Assembly (NCBI GenBank): GCA_016207265.1
Contig: JACQPZ010000105.1
Span: forward strand, 1 to 15,759
Length of the DNA: 15,759 bases
Reading direction: 5' to 3'
Source of the DNA: Candidatus Latescibacterota bacterium
GTDB taxonomy: Bacteria; Eisenbacteria; RBG-16-71-46; SZUA-252
In this document: positions 14,023 to 15,759 of the stretch, piece by piece
How the letters are laid out: every line of letters begins with the position of its first letter
How positions within the stretch are numbered: position 1 is the stretch's first letter
The notes under the pieces: generated by a model
Told to the model about the DNA's origin: nothing
Database searches by the model: none
Seen by the model: only the letters and a program-made list of their open reading frames with translations
Made by a program: the position numbers and the translations under genes

Positions 14023-14099
14023 GCCTCGCCGCGCGCCCGCCAACGCCATTCAGTCTCGCCCCCCGGCAGCGAACGCGATTCAGCCTCGCTGCCGTACCC
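14010..14099 (+). repeat. Three-copy 30-bp tandem repeat across a gene junction
   Basis: Units are 14010-14039, 14040-14069 and 14070-14099, with exact 30-base period. The shared core reads AACGC-ATT-AG-CTCGC. By eye, units 1 and 3 match at 23 of 30 bases and units 2 and 3 at 20 of 30. Unit 1 contains both the waaF stop (TGA 14020-14022) and the probable TTG start of the prenyltransferase; in units 2 and 3 the TTGAG becomes TTCAG. In the prenyltransferase frame the units read RTRLSLAARP, PTPFSLAPRQ and RTRFSLAAVP. Confidence 0.85.
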
Positions 14100-15110
14100 G
14101 ACCACCTGTTCGCGTTGAGGCCGCTCCTCTGGATTCCCGCGGTCGCGCTCTTCGAATCCGGGCGCACCGCGGGAGCGCCCGCGGGGGCCGGGTGGCGGAT
14201 GGACCTGGGCGGACTGCCCTCGGTCGGCGCGCTGTTTTCGCTCCTCCTGATCCTCGGCGCGATCCATGCCTGGAACGCCCTCCGGGATGAACGGAGCGAC
14301 CGCGAGAACCGCAAGGGCCGGGTCCTCGCTTCGGGCCTCGTTACGCGTCGCGGTCTCCTCTTCCTCGCGGCCGTCTGTCTCGCGGGGGCGGTTCTCGCGG
14401 CCTGGGCCGCCGCGTCGCCCGCGCGGGCGACGCTTGCCGCGTCGCTCCTTCTGGGCGCCGCCTACGTCCTGCCGGGGATCGAGCTCAAGCGTCGCGCCGG
14501 ATGGGACCTCGCGGCGAACGCCCTGGGGTACGGTGGGCTCGCGTTCCTGCTGGGAGCGCAGTCGGGCGCGTCCGGTTCCGACGCGGGCGGCCACGCGCGC
14601 GCCGCAGCCGTCCACGCCGTGCCGTACGTGCTCGGCGTCGGGGCGATCACGCTGTGCACGATGCTCGCCGACCGGGAAGGGGACTCATCTTCGGGGCAAC
14701 GGACGTCGGCCGTGGTTCTCGGGGAAGAGGCCGGCGCCTCCTGCGCCGCGGGGCTCGCCTTAAGCTGCGCGCTCGCCGGATTCCTCGCGAGGGATCTCGT
14801 GCCCTTGGTCTGGGGTTCGATCGCGGGCGTCGCCTTGAGCCTCGGCGCCGCCCGCGTGCGCGGACGCGACGCGTGGAACCGGACCGCGGTCCGGCTCCAG
14901 TGTCTCTTCATCGCGGTGCTGCTTCCCCGCGCGTGGCTCCCGCTCGTGTGGGCGCTCGCGTGGGGAGGAGCCGCGACGCTCTACCATCGCGTGCGCTTCG
15001 GCGTGACCTATCCGGCTGTCGCGGTCTTCGGAGGGGAAGAACGGGACGGGGTCCCCCGGGGGAGCGAAGCCCAAGGGCGGCGAATCAACGCGGAACCTTC
15101 CAATACGTAG
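14019..15110 (+). CDS. UbiA-family membrane prenyltransferase
   Basis: UbiA-family enzymes transfer a prenyl group to an aromatic ring, sugar phosphate or other acceptor in the membrane. Both Asp-rich motifs are present: NALRDERSD (residues 86-94, from the usual NDxxDxxxD) followed by NRKGRVLASG, and DREGD (218-222) followed by GQRTSAVVLG. The rest is very hydrophobic with perhaps seven or eight helices. The TTG at 14019 gives 363 residues and a TTGA overlap with waaF, like the GTGA junctions elsewhere here. TTG 14115 would cut into the first conserved helix region (FALRPLLW). The first 27 residues are encoded by a 30-bp repeat and are not part of the conserved domain. Its C-terminal 26 bases overlap the convergent gene. 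Substrate is unknown: quinone, menaquinone-like or decaprenyl-phosphoribose-type chemistry are all possible. The second residue of motif 1 is Ala instead of Asp. Confidence 0.82.
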   Translation: MSLAARPPTPFSLAPRQRTRFSLAAVPDHLFALRPLLWIPAVALFESGRTAGAPAGAGWRMDLGGLPSVGALFSLLLILGAIHAWNALRDERSDRENRKGRVLASGLVTRRGLLFLAAVCLAGAVLAAWAAASPARATLAASLLLGAAYVLPGIELKRRAGWDLAANALGYGGLAFLLGAQSGASGSDAGGHARAAAVHAVPYVLGVGAITLCTMLADREGDSSSGQRTSAVVLGEEAGASCAAGLALSCALAGFLARDLVPLVWGSIAGVALSLGAARVRGRDAWNRTAVRLQCLFIAVLLPRAWLPLVWALAWGGAATLYHRVRFGVTYPAVAVFGGEERDGVPRGSEAQGRRINAEPSNT

Positions 15111-15759
15111 CCCCGTCGCTCTGGTAGGAGTACATCGCGGCGAACGATCTCACGGTCTGCCACGGGAGGACCCCCTCGCGGGCGAGATCGCGGAGGTCGG
15201 GCGGGTAGTGACCCCGCAGCGAGTGGTACATCTCGAGCGCGAGGGTGAGTCGTTCGCCCAGGTCGACGGTGGTCGTGGCGCCGGGAGCGCGCGGTCCTAC
15301 GCGCTCCGCCTTCGAGTAGAGCGCCGGCGCGCCCCATAGCCCGATCGCGACCGAGGCCACGAGGACCGCGGCCGCCGCCGGGATCGCGAGGCTGCGCGGC
15401 CTCCGCGGCGCTTCCGTCTCCTCGCGCGCGATCGGCATCACCTTGGGAGGCGCCGCGCCGAGCGAGATCTCGATCACTCCCAGCTCGAGGAGATGGTGGA
15501 GCGCCTCGTACACCTCGAACTCCACGAGTTTCGACTGGGCGACGATGTCGCGGAGCGGACGCAGGCCGTCCGCCAGCGGCAGGATGCGCTGCTCCGCGGG
15601 AGTCAGGTCCTTGGGAGGAACCGAAAGCGCCTTCGGCCGGAGCACCATCGCCGGCGACGAGAGGGTCTCCTTGTAGCGGACGATTTCGTCCATCCGCCGC
15701 ATCGATTCCATGAGGAGCCCTTCGGTATTGAGCTTCACGTTCACGGCGAACTTGGGCAC
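15085..15759 (-). CDS. DUF4388-type regulatory/membrane protein, C-terminal part (5' end outside window)
   Basis: On the minus strand the frame is open to the window edge, and the GTG at 15759-15757 is probably an internal valine, so the N-terminus is missing. The 224 visible residues begin with FAVNVKLNTEGLLMESMRRMDE, which resembles the end of a DUF4388 (PATAN) domain. A winged-helix-like region follows (about 52-98; LTPAEQRILPLADGLRPL and VYEALHHLLELGVIEI). One membrane helix lies at about 122-145 (IPAAAAVLVASVAIGLWG). The C-terminal part has LTLALEMYHSLRGHYPPDLRDL and a final YSYQSDGATYWKV, resembling the C-terminal half of type II secretion pseudopilins. DUF4388 proteins are associated with gliding/signalling networks in deltaproteobacteria and relatives; no specific role can be given. 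Domain calls are by pattern and moderate in confidence. Confidence 0.7.
   Translation of the reverse strand: MPKFAVNVKLNTEGLLMESMRRMDEIVRYKETLSSPAMVLRPKALSVPPKDLTPAEQRILPLADGLRPLRDIVAQSKLVEFEVYEALHHLLELGVIEISLGAAPPKVMPIAREETEAPRRPRSLAIPAAAAVLVASVAIGLWGAPALYSKAERVGPRAPGATTTVDLGERLTLALEMYHSLRGHYPPDLRDLAREGVLPWQTVRSFAAMYSYQSDGATYWKVPR

Noticed and set aside
15053..15062. Perfect palindrome CCCCCGGGGG near the end of the prenyltransferase gene
   Set aside because: It has no loop, lies within coding sequence and has no T-tract, so it does not support a terminator or protein-binding site.

Overview
This 15.8 kb window is gene-dense, very GC-rich (around 70 percent by eye) and almost without spacers. 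It carries the late half of the lipid A/Kdo pathway, a lipid A flippase and two heptosyltransferase-type enzymes, so the host is a diderm (LPS-bearing) bacterium. A Minf_1886-family gene and a DUF4388-type protein, together with the GC content and frequent GTG/TTG starts, suggest an uncultured or environmental phylum such as Candidatus Eisenbacteria or a relative. That placement is an inference that the sequence alone does not prove.

Region 1 (1-10568, + strand) reads as one long operon: a 3' fragment of a Gfo/Idh/MocA sugar oxidoreductase, lpxB, waaA (kdtA), lpxK, nadB, a Minf_1886-family gene, an msbA-like ABC exporter, a GT9 glycosyltransferase and a D-2-hydroxyacid dehydrogenase. Spacing between genes is 27 bases or less, and several genes overlap at stop/start. 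LpxB makes the lipid A disaccharide, LpxK phosphorylates it, WaaA adds Kdo, the MsbA-like protein flips the product, and the GT9 enzyme probably adds a core sugar. NadB (NAD synthesis), the Minf_1886 protein and the dehydrogenase are not obvious LPS genes.

Region 2 (10569-10686) is the only real intergenic gap. It holds a plausible sigma-70-type promoter and a strong Shine-Dalgarno. Region 3 (10687-15110, + strand) is the second transcription unit: tdh and kbl (threonine to glycine plus acetyl-CoA), then waaF (heptosyltransferase II type), then a UbiA-family membrane prenyltransferase. A three-copy 30-bp tandem repeat spans the waaF stop and the probable ubiA-family start.

Region 4 (15085-15759, - strand) is the 3' part of a convergent gene. 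Its product combines a DUF4388 tail, a winged-helix-like region, one membrane segment and a pseudopilin-like C-terminus. It overlaps the end of the prenyltransferase gene by 26 bp. No tRNA, rRNA, CRISPR array, insertion sequence or phage gene was seen. Nothing in the window is a clearly novel system; the more interesting points are the repeats at gene edges, the possible GnnA-type lipid A enzyme, and the uncharacterised passengers in the lipid A operon.
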